Positions 6,876 through 15,634 of a stretch of 64,000 nucleotides of DNA are shown here, one piece after another. Position 1 is the first letter of the stretch. Each line of letters opens with the position of its first letter. The position numbers were made by a program, and so were the translations under genes. The stretch comes from Pontiella desulfatans (lineage in GTDB: Bacteria > Verrucomicrobiota > Kiritimatiellia > Kiritimatiellales > Pontiellaceae). The stretch is taken from contig NZ_CAAHFG010000003.1 of assembly GCF_900890425.1 (NCBI RefSeq), positions 1,116,001 through 1,180,000 on the forward strand, given 5' to 3'. The notes under the pieces were generated by a model, which was given only the letters and a program-made list of their open reading frames with translations, was not told where the DNA came from and did not search any database.

Positions 6876-9149
6876 CTAGTTCCCGCTGAGGTTGGGCGCG
6901 ATGAGTTCGGTGTTCTGGGCCATCGTATCCATGTCGACCAGGTCGGAAAGAATGTTGAGGGTTTCGTCGAGTATGATGTCGGACTTTTCATCCTCTTCCC
7001 CCTCATCGTCGAGGAAGGCGCCGCTTTGGATGTCGTCGAGTTCCTTTTCGGCCTCGGCTTCGGCGAGACGGTTTTCGAGGGAGAGGGAAACGATCTTGGT
7101 TTCGTAGCGCTCCTTGAGCCGCTCGCGCTTGGCGAGGAAGGCTTTGAATTCGTCGTCGTTGTCGATGCGCTCGCGCGATTGGTCGGCCAGGGCGGGCACC
7201 AGCTTGGAAAGCCCGTTGTGCGGGCGGTACATCGCCGGGCGGATGGTGTCCCACGGCAACGCATGCTCAAGCGAATCCTCGCCGACATCCATGACGTCGA
7301 GGTAGGAGGGGATGATGATGTCGGGCGTGACGCCCTTGAGCTGGGTGGAGCCGCCGTTGATGCGGTAGAAGCCGGCGGTGGTCAGCTTGAGCGAGCCCCT
7401 GCGGTCGCCGAGGGTCATCAGGGTCTGCACCGAGCCCTTGCCGTGGGTCTGCTTGTCGCCGACAATGATGGCGCGCTTGTAGTCCTGCAAGGCGGCCGCG
7501 AGAATTTCGGAGGCCGATGCGCTGAGGCGGTTGACGAGCACGATCATGGGGCCGTCGTAGTTGATGTCCGGGTCGGCGTCGGGCAGCACCTGGATGCCGT
7601 TGCGTTCCTTGACCTGGACGATGGGGCCGGAAGAGATGAAGAGGCCGGCGGTTTCGATGGCCTCGACCAGCGAGCCGCCGCCATTGTTGCGCAGGTCGAG
7701 CACCATGCCTTCGATGCCTTCGAGGGTGAGTTCGTTGATCAGCCTGCGGACGTCGGTGGAGGCGCGGCGCGCATCCTTCTGGTTTTTGCTGGTGGCCTGG
7801 AAGTCGGCATAGAAGTCGGGGAGGGTGATGACGCCGAACTTGCGCTCCTGGCCATCGTCGGTCTTCAGGGTTTTGACTTCGCCCTTGGCGGCCTGTTCCT
7901 CAAGCTTCACTTCGTCGCGCACGAGGTCGATTTTCTTGGTGCGGGTTCCGGAGCGGTCGGATGCCGGGATGACGGTCAGCACGACGGTGGTGTCTTTTTC
8001 GCCGCGGATGAGGCGGACGGCTTTATAGAGCGGCCAATGCAGGATGCTCACCGGTTCCTCCTTGCCCTGGGCCACGGCCACGATCTTGTCGCCGGCCTTG
8101 AGGCGTCCGTCGCGCTCGGCGGGGCCGCCGGGGATCAGGCGGATAATCTTGGCGGAGCCGTCGTCCGGCCGCAGCATGGCGCCGATGCCCACCAGCGAGA
8201 GCTTCATGTTGATGTCGAAATCCTCGACGCTGCTGGGCGACATGTAGTCGGAGTGCGGGTCGTAGACGAGCGAGAAGGAGGAGAGGTAGCGCTGGAGCAG
8301 CATCTCCTCGTCGAACGATTCCATGGTCAGTTGGAATTGTTTGTAGCGCTCCAGGATGAATTCCTCGGGCGAAAGCTTATCGTCCTCTTCCGCCTCAACG
8401 TATCCCGCTACTACTGTCGCGTTGGTGCTGGGTTCCGTTACGGCGGTTAGGTTGGTGGCGACCTCGCACATGGCATTGGGATCGATAGGGGTGGCCGGGG
8501 TGGCGGGAGTGGCCAAGAGAGGGTCAGCAGTGGCCGGGACGGAGCGATTGGCCAAAGTAATGGTGGACGCAGTGAATTGGGGAGAGGGACTCTGGCCGTC
8601 AATGTATGCAACGGTATTGGTGTTGCTGGGATAAATCTGCTTGGAGACGAGCCGGGCCACATATTCGTTTTTCAGGCGTTTGCGCCAGAGGTTGTCCCAT
8701 TCGGCCTCGTTCTTGGGCCAAGGGGCATCCTTGCGATCCCACAGGAAGGTTTCGTCGGTTTCGACATCGAATCCCTTCTCCAGTTGGGTCTCGGTGAAGG
8801 CCATGCGGTTTTCCAGCCGGTCCATCAGGGTGTTGAAGACCTCGTGGGCGAACTCGATGTCCCCTTTGCGCAGGAGCTTGTGGAGGTTTTTCGAGTCTTT
8901 CTCGAATTTCTTGATGTCGGATTGCAGGAAATAGCTGTGCGCGGGATCGAGCGAGTTGATGAACAGGTTGAACGCGTTGGTGGAGATGTGCGTATCCATC
9001 GGCAACTGGTTCAGATGGAAAACCGGGAGCGAATAGGCCACGGAACGGCTGATTTTCTTCGTATCCAGTTCGCTTTTTGCGAGATCGCAACTTCCCAGCA
9101 TCGGGAGTGTCGCGAGTGAAATAACCAATAAATGGGTTCTGGCTCTCAT
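6876..9149 (-). CDS. prc: Tail-specific (carboxy-terminal) protease, S41 family, predicted lipoprotein
   Basis: Periplasmic serine protease of 757 residues with the Prc/Tsp layout. The N-terminus has a signal with lipobox LGSC (Cys near residue 21). A helical tail-specific-protease domain follows, then a PDZ domain (about residues 320-410, IRLIPGGPAERDGRLKAGDKI) and the S41 core. The core has LDLRNNGGG, the catalytic Ser in RLSASASEI (about residue 544) and the catalytic Lys in THGKGSVQT (about 570). A low-complexity Thr/Pro/Ala insert (around residues 190-240) is unusual. The ATG at 9149 has AAGGA 8 bases upstream. The 94 extra in-frame codons upstream lack features and overlap the divergent pgi leader. 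It probably degrades misfolded or tagged envelope proteins. Confidence 0.93.
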   Translation of the reverse strand: MRARTHLLVISLATLPMLGSCDLAKSELDTKKISRSVAYSLPVFHLNQLPMDTHISTNAFNLFINSLDPAHSYFLQSDIKKFEKDSKNLHKLLRKGDIEFAHEVFNTLMDRLENRMAFTETQLEKGFDVETDETFLWDRKDAPWPKNEAEWDNLWRKRLKNEYVARLVSKQIYPSNTNTVAYIDGQSPSPQFTASTITLANRSVPATADPLLATPATPATPIDPNAMCEVATNLTAVTEPSTNATVVAGYVEAEEDDKLSPEEFILERYKQFQLTMESFDEEMLLQRYLSSFSLVYDPHSDYMSPSSVEDFDINMKLSLVGIGAMLRPDDGSAKIIRLIPGGPAERDGRLKAGDKIVAVAQGKEEPVSILHWPLYKAVRLIRGEKDTTVVLTVIPASDRSGTRTKKIDLVRDEVKLEEQAAKGEVKTLKTDDGQERKFGVITLPDFYADFQATSKNQKDARRASTDVRRLINELTLEGIEGMVLDLRNNGGGSLVEAIETAGLFISSGPIVQVKERNGIQVLPDADPDINYDGPMIVLVNRLSASASEILAAALQDYKRAIIVGDKQTHGKGSVQTLMTLGDRRGSLKLTTAGFYRINGGSTQLKGVTPDIIIPSYLDVMDVGEDSLEHALPWDTIRPAMYRPHNGLSKLVPALADQSRERIDNDDEFKAFLAKRERLKERYETKIVSLSLENRLAEAEAEKELDDIQSGAFLDDEGEEDEKSDIILDETLNILSDLVDMDTMAQNTELIAPNLSGN

Positions 9150-9228
9150 GTAAATCCTTCGGTCGCAATTTAGGGAATACCACCATATCGGCTGTTCCGT
9201 CTCAAAACAAGCCTGGTTTGGGGCGTAG

Positions 9229-10926
<1,698 letters not shown>

Positions 10927-10940
10927 GATTCCCGGTCGCA

Positions 10941-10973
10941 AAAAAAGCGGAGCCACGGCTCCGCTTTTTTTTT
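10941..10973 (+). terminator. Intrinsic terminator of pgi
   Basis: GC-rich arms gcggagc (10947-10953) and gctccgc (10958-10964) form a hairpin flanked by an A-run upstream and an unbroken run of nine T downstream. The inverted repeat begins 14 bases after the pgi stop, and the A/T flanks make it potentially bidirectional. Confidence 0.9.
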
Positions 10974-11046
10974 GCGCATATAGGCGCCTATTATGGAATT
11001 GATCTGAATAGAATTGATTGTTCCGCCCTTGCAGGAAAATGGATTG

Positions 11047-11120
11047 CCACAAAAAGGCATAGGAAACACAAAGACAATTCCGTTCAGCAGGTTTTCGTGC
11101 TTCTTGTGCCTCTTTGTGGC
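11047..11120. repeat. Dispersed inverted repeat, 'CCACAAAnnGGCnnnnnAACACAAAG' type
   Basis: The left arm (11047-11073, ccacaaaaaggcatagg...) is mirrored by the right arm (11092-11120, ...tgcctctttgtggc) around about 18 bases. Each arm contains two copies of a cacaaa-like core. The layout matches the CACAGAG-type repeats at 14048 and 63547, suggesting one class of element with different core words. Confidence 0.6.
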
Positions 11121-11199
11121 CAACAAATACAAGTTGAACGAAGCCGCTACGCGTCAGGCTCTCGCATTTAATTCGTTTTGGGGTAACGCTTCGTTTCGC

Positions 11200-11224
11200 C
11201 CCGGTGTTCATGGGGAACACCGGG
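11200..11224. repeat. Hairpin upstream of the recombinase remnant
   Basis: Perfect 10-base arms cccggtgttc (11200-11209) and gaacaccggg (11215-11224) with a 5-base loop lie 18 bases before the ATG of the tyrosine-recombinase remnant. It may be a recombinase-related site or a regulatory hairpin that came with it. Confidence 0.5.
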
Positions 11225-11242
11225 ATGAACCGGAGATAAACC

Positions 11243-11430
11243 ATGACGGCGTTGCGCGAACGCACGATCCAAACGCTGAGGCTCGGGCACTATTCCGAGC
11301 GTGCCATCAAGACCTACATCAACGGGCTGGCCCGGCTGGCGAACACTACCGCCACCATCGCCCGGAACCTTCCGCCGTCCGCATCCGCGGCCGCTCCGCC
11401 GGAACCGACGGGCCCCGCCCCTTGGAAAGA
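11243..11430 (+). pseudogene. Remnant of a tyrosine recombinase/integrase (N-terminal core-binding domain, frameshifted)
   Basis: The frame starting MTALRERTIQTLRLGHYSERAIKTYINGLARLA matches the N-terminal SAM-like DNA-binding domain of phage/integron-type tyrosine recombinases. After LARLA the expected HYRHHPE continuation is found in another frame (EHYRHHRPEPSAVRIRG). The gene has thus suffered a frameshift and then loses similarity. No catalytic domain (Arg...His-x2-Arg...Tyr) follows. CGGAG lies upstream of the ATG. It indicates past mobile-element activity between pgi and the esterase gene. Confidence 0.6.
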
Positions 11431-11525
11431 AATGTTAATAATATCATGGCGACGGGGACTCGCGCTCCATACAATCCCCATAGATAGGCCGGACGTGCCG
11501 GGGTGGCTCAGTCCAACATCAAGAT

Positions 11526-11606
11526 GGCACCTTTTGGGTGCCCTCATATCCTCCTGCTCTTTAACCTGCTTCAGCAGAGAGGACGTTTGGGGAAGCAGGA
11601 GGGATA
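11526..11606. other. Structured non-coding stretch with nested hairpins
   Basis: A small hairpin (ggcacc...gggtgcc, 11526-11542) is followed by a 9-bp stem (cctcctgct 11550-11558 with agcaggagg 11594-11602) that encloses a ctgc/gcag hairpin. No open frame is convincing here. It may be an RNA element, the end of a mobile element, or chance. Confidence 0.3.
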
Positions 11607-11639
11607 AAATCCTAATCGTTGGAATCGCATAAAAACATG

Positions 11640-12075
11640 AACTACATAAAACCAATATTGTTCAGTGTTCTCATCTTGTTGGTAGCTTGGCGAAGGGTCG
11701 GTCCTTTGATCTTTGTGTTTGAAGAACTAAGGGTCATCCAAGAGGTTCCGAATGGCGTTGGAAAAGGCTGAGAATACAAGGGTTTGATGCAGAAGATAAC
11801 GAGCGGTTTTGGGGGCGCGCGGTGGTTGCCCGTTCGGCGGGGCAGGCGGGCCGCCTGCGGTACGACCAGCGGCGCGTCGGCGGGGAATGGTTGGTGCGGG
11901 AGCGGGGACATTCCTGTCCCCGACGGGGGCAGGAAAGCCCCCGCTCCGTTTGAGCCGCCCGCCGATCCCGTACATCTGGTTATCCTGTCAAAAAACCGTC
12001 TATCCCGGCCCCCGGCGGCCTGACCTCCTCCATGGGCGATGGAGCCGACGCGCTCCTCGTCGACCTTGGACTCCG
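11640..12075. other. Gene-free decayed stretch
   Basis: No reading frame on either strand shows recognisable protein similarity. The stretch is a patchwork: plain sequence to about 11800, a GC-rich part, the 49-bp hairpin at 11899-11947, and one arm of the 'aggataacaggat' repeat at 11974-11998. It looks like accumulated repeat and mobile-element debris. Confidence 0.5.
11899..11947. repeat. 49-bp GC-rich hairpin repeat
   Basis: The outer arms ggagcgggg (11899-11907) and ccccgctcc (11939-11947) enclose a second stem (ttcctgtcccc / gggggcaggaa), giving a nearly continuous long hairpin. The sequence has the look of a dispersed intergenic repeat; a partial relative (gaaagcccgctcc) occurs at 30972-30984. 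Confidence 0.55.
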
Positions 12076-12160
12076 TTACAGCTGGTAAACCAGTTTGAAA
12101 CCCATGCGTTGTGCCGTGCCGCACCTATTTGATCGGAACCAAGGGGCGGTTGAACCCCGG
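12076..12160 (-). pseudogene. Possible C-terminal scrap of a protein ending GFKLVYQL
   Basis: Immediately downstream of the esterase gene on the same strand, a stop-terminated frame reads APWFRSNRCGTAQRMGFKLVYQL. Formylglycine-generating-enzyme (FGE-sulfatase) domains often end in a GFRLV-type motif, so this could be a remnant of such a gene. The match is very short and may be accidental. Confidence 0.2.
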
Positions 12161-12163
12161 GCA

Positions 12164-13564
12164 TCAACGGGTGCCGAGCGCAAAGTCGACGATGGGGGAA
12201 GGGTTCGGCAACGCGTGCGGATGGTGGTCCATGCCGGGCTTTTCAATGATCCGGAGTCCGGGATAACCCTTGAGCGCCTTCGCCGCTTTCAGGCTGTTTT
12301 CTTCGGGCGGAACCACGCGGTCGTCCAGACCGACCAGGTAGAGCAGGGGGATGCCTGCCTCCGCCAGTTGGTTGACCGTGTGCACCGGTTGGCGGTCGTA
12401 GGCTTTGGCGGCCGCGTCGTCGGCCAATCCATAGGCCGCGAGGCATTTCTTCCAATTGCCCGCGCTTCCCTCGCCCGCGCCCAGGCCGCCGGGCCAGCTG
12501 GTAAAATCCAGTACGGCGTTGTCGGCAATGATTCCGGCCACCTTGTCGGGGTTGGCGACCGCCCAGTTGTGGATAATCAATCCGCCGCGGCTCATGCCTT
12601 CCAGGACGGGTTTGGGATTCAAGCCGATCTGTTGGGTTTTCCGGTAGCAGGTGTTCCAGCGTTCGACGGCTTCCGGTGAGCCGAACAGATCGGCGACGTT
12701 GCAGTAGATGATGTGCCAACCGAGCTCGAGCATGGCGACATCGAACTGCGGTTCATGTCCCCAAAAGCGGGCGCGCCAGATCCACGGCGATCCTGTGGCC
12801 GGAACCCGTGGTTTGGCGATCTTGCAGTCGATGCCTTCGAAATGGCTGTTGTCGACTTCGTAGCCATGAAAGTATTCTGTTGATTGCGGCTTCGGATAGT
12901 CCATGGAAACGTTTTTGACGCGGGGCGTGGTCAGATGGCGGTGGAGATATTCGGCCAGGACTTTGGCTCCCTGGGCATTGGGGTGGATCCCATCGGGCAA
13001 CCATTCGGGACGGTCGCGCAGGAGCGGGTGGAGATCGACCAGTTCGACGCCGAGTTGAATGGCGGCTTTTTCAATCTGTGGCGACACCTCTTGGCGGACG
13101 ACCTTCTCGGTGATCGGTTTGTCTTTGACGGTGACCATCACGGGTTTGCAGAGGATGACGCGCGGACTGGATGGCAGGGCTTGGTAGGATTTGACCAGTG
13201 CAACGGCATCGGGGACAAATTCGTCCTGGTGGGCGTCGAAGTTGCCGGGTTTGCTATCGTTGGAGCCGAGTTTGATGATGACGATGTCGGGATTGAAGGC
13301 CAGCGAGTCGCGGTATTGCTTTTGTTGAACGTAGGGGCGGTTGCCCTTTTTAAGCAGGGTGGATCCGCTGACCCCGAAATTTTGCACCACATAGCCTTCG
13401 CCCAGCAGGTTGCCGAGTTGTTTCGGGTAGGAGTTTTCCTCCCGGTTTTCGATTCGGGCGCCATACGTGATGGAGTCGCCGACGCAGGCGACTTTAATGG
13501 GCATTGCGTGGGCCCCGGTGAGGACCGACAGGGAAGCGAGGGCTAGGAGGGTTGTTTTTTTCAT
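12164..13564 (-). CDS. Secreted two-domain esterase: SGNH/GDSL hydrolase fused to an alpha/beta-hydrolase
   Basis: This 466-residue protein has a signal peptide (MKKTTLLALASLSVLTGAHA). Residues 22-215 form an SGNH hydrolase with GDSITYG (block I Ser near residue 30), Gly block VSGS, GSND (block III) and DGIHPN carrying the catalytic Asp and His (block V). Residues 225-466 form an alpha/beta-hydrolase with nucleophile elbow GMSRGG, an acid in VGLDDRVVP and a His in GMDHHPH. Both active sites look intact, so it may remove two kinds of acyl groups or work on one highly acylated glycan. Start ATG at 13564 with GGAG 7 bases upstream. It stands in front of the repeat-rich region and may belong with the glycan-degradation genes. 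Confidence 0.88.
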   Translation of the reverse strand: MKKTTLLALASLSVLTGAHAMPIKVACVGDSITYGARIENREENSYPKQLGNLLGEGYVVQNFGVSGSTLLKKGNRPYVQQKQYRDSLAFNPDIVIIKLGSNDSKPGNFDAHQDEFVPDAVALVKSYQALPSSPRVILCKPVMVTVKDKPITEKVVRQEVSPQIEKAAIQLGVELVDLHPLLRDRPEWLPDGIHPNAQGAKVLAEYLHRHLTTPRVKNVSMDYPKPQSTEYFHGYEVDNSHFEGIDCKIAKPRVPATGSPWIWRARFWGHEPQFDVAMLELGWHIIYCNVADLFGSPEAVERWNTCYRKTQQIGLNPKPVLEGMSRGGLIIHNWAVANPDKVAGIIADNAVLDFTSWPGGLGAGEGSAGNWKKCLAAYGLADDAAAKAYDRQPVHTVNQLAEAGIPLLYLVGLDDRVVPPEENSLKAAKALKGYPGLRIIEKPGMDHHPHALPNPSPIVDFALGTR

Positions 13565-13591
13565 GCGGCTCCGGATGGGTTGAGGTTCGAG

Positions 13592-14038
13592 CTAGATATA
13601 TTTGTTGTAGCCTTTGAGGACGAGGAAACTTTCCGTCGAAGAGACGCCCGCCACTTGGGAGAGCTGTTCGGTGAGAAACCTCACCAGGCCCTTGTTGGAA
13701 TCAACCAGGATCTCGACCATCAGGTCGTAGCGCCCGGTGGTAAGGTTCACCGATTGGACGTTTTCAAGTTCGGCAATCTCGGCCGCCTTGCTTTCCAGCA
13801 GCGCCGACTCGGCCACGGTCACCGCGATCAGTGCGATTTGCTGGCCTTCGAGGATGTCGGGGTTGATCAGTCCGCGAACCACCATGACGCCGGAGTCCTT
13901 GAGCTTTTTCAGCCGTTGCCGTATGGCGCCTTCCGACAGGTTCAGCGCTTTGGCAATGGCGTTGTTGGGGACATGGGCCTCCCGTAGAATGTTGATGATT
14001 TTCCAGTCCGTTCCATCCAGTTGCATTTGCCGCTCCAT
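13592..14038 (-). CDS. Lrp/AsnC-family transcriptional regulator
   Basis: A 148-residue regulator. The N-terminal winged helix (residues 5-55) has LDGTDWKIINILREAHVPNNAIAKALNLSEGAIRQRLKKLKDSGV, and the C-terminal RAM ligand-binding domain (residues 65-142) has TTGRYDLMVEILVDS and ends LVLKGYNKYI. It is the gene next downstream of alanine dehydrogenase on the same strand. In other bacteria Lrp-family AldR/AlaR-type proteins sense alanine and activate the ald gene, so alanine-responsive control of its neighbour is the likely role. The 90-base gap between the two genes is mostly a dispersed inverted repeat. Confidence 0.92.
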   Translation of the reverse strand: MERQMQLDGTDWKIINILREAHVPNNAIAKALNLSEGAIRQRLKKLKDSGVMVVRGLINPDILEGQQIALIAVTVAESALLESKAAEIAELENVQSVNLTTGRYDLMVEILVDSNKGLVRFLTEQLSQVAGVSSTESFLVLKGYNKYI

Positions 14039-14047
14039 TTATGTTTC

Positions 14048-14123
14048 CACCACAGAGGACACTGAGCCACTGAGCATGGCTTACGGTGAGGTTGCTCTGT
14101 GCCTCTGTGCACTCTGTGGTGAG
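14048..14123. repeat. Dispersed inverted repeat, CACAGAG type, between ald and lrp-like gene
   Basis: The left arm (14048-14075, ccaccacagaggacactgag...) carries repeated CACAGAG/CACTGAG words. The right arm (14094-14123, ...tgtgcactctgtggtgag) is its inverse. Relatives occur at 63462-63719. The element separates alanine dehydrogenase from its presumed regulator. Confidence 0.75.
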
Positions 14124-14128
14124 ATTAT

Positions 14129-15244
14129 TTAGTGTATCAGCTCATCCACCGACGTGTAGTCGATGCCGAGGGCCTTGGCCACCGGGGCGTAGGTGCAGGC
14201 GCCCTTGTAAATATTCAGGCCCTTGCTGATTGCGGCGGACGATTTAACGGCTTCTTCCGCGCCCTGGTTGGCGAGGGCCAAGCCGTAGGGGAGCGTTGCG
14301 CTGGTCAGCGCGAGGGTCGAGGTTAGTGCAACCGCCCCGGGCATGTTCGCCACGCAGTAGTGGACGATTCCCTCCACTTCGAAGATGGGGTCGTCGTGGG
14401 TGGTGGGGTGGGTGGTTTCAACGCAACCGCCCTGGTCCACGGCGACATCGACGATGACCGCTCCGGGTTTCATCAGTTTCAGATGTTCCTTGCGGACGAG
14501 GTGCGGCGCCTTCGCCCCCGGGATCAACACACCGCCGATTACCAGATCGCTTTCCTTCAGCACCAGCTCGATGTTTTCCTCGTTGCTGTAGAGCGTGGTG
14601 ATACGGGTTTCGAAGATGTCGTCGAGATAGGCCAGCCGTTTGGCGCTGATGTCGAGGACGGTCACGTCGGCCCCGAGTCCGATCGCCATTTTGGCCGCGT
14701 TGCTTCCCACGATTCCGCCACCGAGGATCGCCACCTTGCCGCGGGGAACGCCCGGCACGCCGCCAAGCAGCACGCCGCGTCCGCCATAGGGCTTTTCGAG
14801 ATATTTCGCGCCCTCCTGCACGGAGAGGCGTCCGGCGATTTCGCTCATGGGGGTGAGGCAGGGGAGGTGGCGGTCGGCTTCCTCGATGGTTTCGTAGGCC
14901 ACGGCAATAATCTTCCGTTCCATGAGCGCCCGGGTTTGGGCCTCGTCGGCGGCGAGGTGGAGATAGGTGTAGAGGATTTGATCTTCATGGAAGAGGTCAT
15001 ACTCGCAGGCCTGCGGCTCTTTCACCTTAATGATCATGTCGCTGTTGTTGAACAGCGCCTGGGTGTCGGACTCAATGGCGGCGCCGCAGTCCAGATAGGC
15101 CTGGTCGGGAAAGCCCGCGTTGGCGCCCGCGCCAGCCTCGATCGATACTTCATGGCCCGCCCTGATATACGACTTCGCGTTCGCCGGTGTGAGGCCAACG
15201 CGATACTCGTGTTTCTTGATCTCCTTCGCCACTCCGATTCTCAT
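14129..15244 (-). CDS. ald: Alanine dehydrogenase
   Basis: A 371-residue cytoplasmic enzyme that oxidatively deaminates L-alanine to pyruvate with NAD+ (reversible). The start [20 protein letters not shown] is diagnostic. Further motifs are the substrate-binding Lys/Arg region IIKVKEPQ, the catalytic-His region [12 protein letters not shown], the Rossmann loop [17 protein letters not shown] and ADVTVLD for NAD binding, and [17 protein letters not shown]. The ATG at 15244 was chosen over a 29-codon upstream extension because it matches the universal family start and has GGAG upstream. It is followed by an Lrp-type regulator on the same strand. Together with the serine dehydratase at 29022 it suggests amino acids are used as pyruvate sources. 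Confidence 0.96.
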   Translation of the reverse strand: MRIGVAKEIKKHEYRVGLTPANAKSYIRAGHEVSIEAGAGANAGFPDQAYLDCGAAIESDTQALFNNSDMIIKVKEPQACEYDLFHEDQILYTYLHLAADEAQTRALMERKIIAVAYETIEEADRHLPCLTPMSEIAGRLSVQEGAKYLEKPYGGRGVLLGGVPGVPRGKVAILGGGIVGSNAAKMAIGLGADVTVLDISAKRLAYLDDIFETRITTLYSNEENIELVLKESDLVIGGVLIPGAKAPHLVRKEHLKLMKPGAVIVDVAVDQGGCVETTHPTTHDDPIFEVEGIVHYCVANMPGAVALTSTLALTSATLPYGLALANQGAEEAVKSSAAISKGLNIYKGACTYAPVAKALGIDYTSVDELIH

Positions 15245-15369
15245 GACACACTCCGTTGTTGATTGGTGTTGGTCGCTTTTAGAACGAATATGGTTTTTAG
15301 GCAAATGTTTAATACGAAAAACGTAAAACATATAGATATGGATGCGGATAGCGTAGCGCGGGCTTGGGG

Positions 15370-15442
15370 CAGGATGATGGAATGAGAGGATTATTTTTAT
15401 GCAGGTAGGGAGAAATGATCCTGTCCTTCCATCATTCTGTCC
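15370..15442. repeat. Dispersed inverted repeat, CAGGATnATGGAATGAnAGGAT type
   Basis: Left arm 15370-15392 (caggatgatggaatgagagg...) and right arm 15414-15442 (...ccttccatcattctgtcc) are inverse copies around about 22 bases. A second copy of the family is at 30790-30888. Confidence 0.7.
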
Positions 15443-15598
15443 CTTGATGCCCAGAGTAAATGATGCGTCCTGGATCTCGTTCGAATGGTTCTTTCAGTAA
15501 TCTACACAGACCTGCCAGAATCCTACAAGACGGAGGTTCCTCCGCTTGGGTAGCCTTTCAGCATGGTGTTAAATGGGATTTGAAACAAAACGATAACC

Positions 15599-15619
15599 GG
15601 AATCCGCGAACCGGATTCC
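15599..15619 (+). promoter_or_regulatory. Hairpin directly upstream of the esterase start codon
   Basis: The arms ggaatccg (15599-15606) and cggattcc (15612-15619) end 15 bases before the ATG at 15635, just upstream of the likely ribosome-binding stretch. It could act in translation control, or simply be another short repeat. Confidence 0.35.
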
Positions 15620-15634
15620 TCCAGTGGGGTTGGA

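Larger units (their letters stand above)
15245..15634. other. 390-base divergent intergenic region
   Basis: The region lies between ald (minus) and the sialate O-acetylesterase-like gene (plus). It contains no supported gene. It holds the CAGGATnATGGAATG inverted repeat (15370-15442), an A/T-rich stretch next to ald, and a hairpin at 15599-15619 just before the plus-strand start codon. Both genes' promoters should be here, but no convincing -35/-10 pair was seen. Confidence 0.6.

Noticed and set aside
11499-11520. gccggggtggctcagt, resembling the 5' end of a tRNA
   Set aside because: There is no anticodon arm, T arm (GGTTCAA) or 3' acceptor complement at the right distance.
11642-12124. 160-codon minus-strand open frame in the decayed region
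   Set aside because: It crosses hairpin repeats in Pro/Arg-rich low-complexity translation, without a ribosome-binding site or family match.
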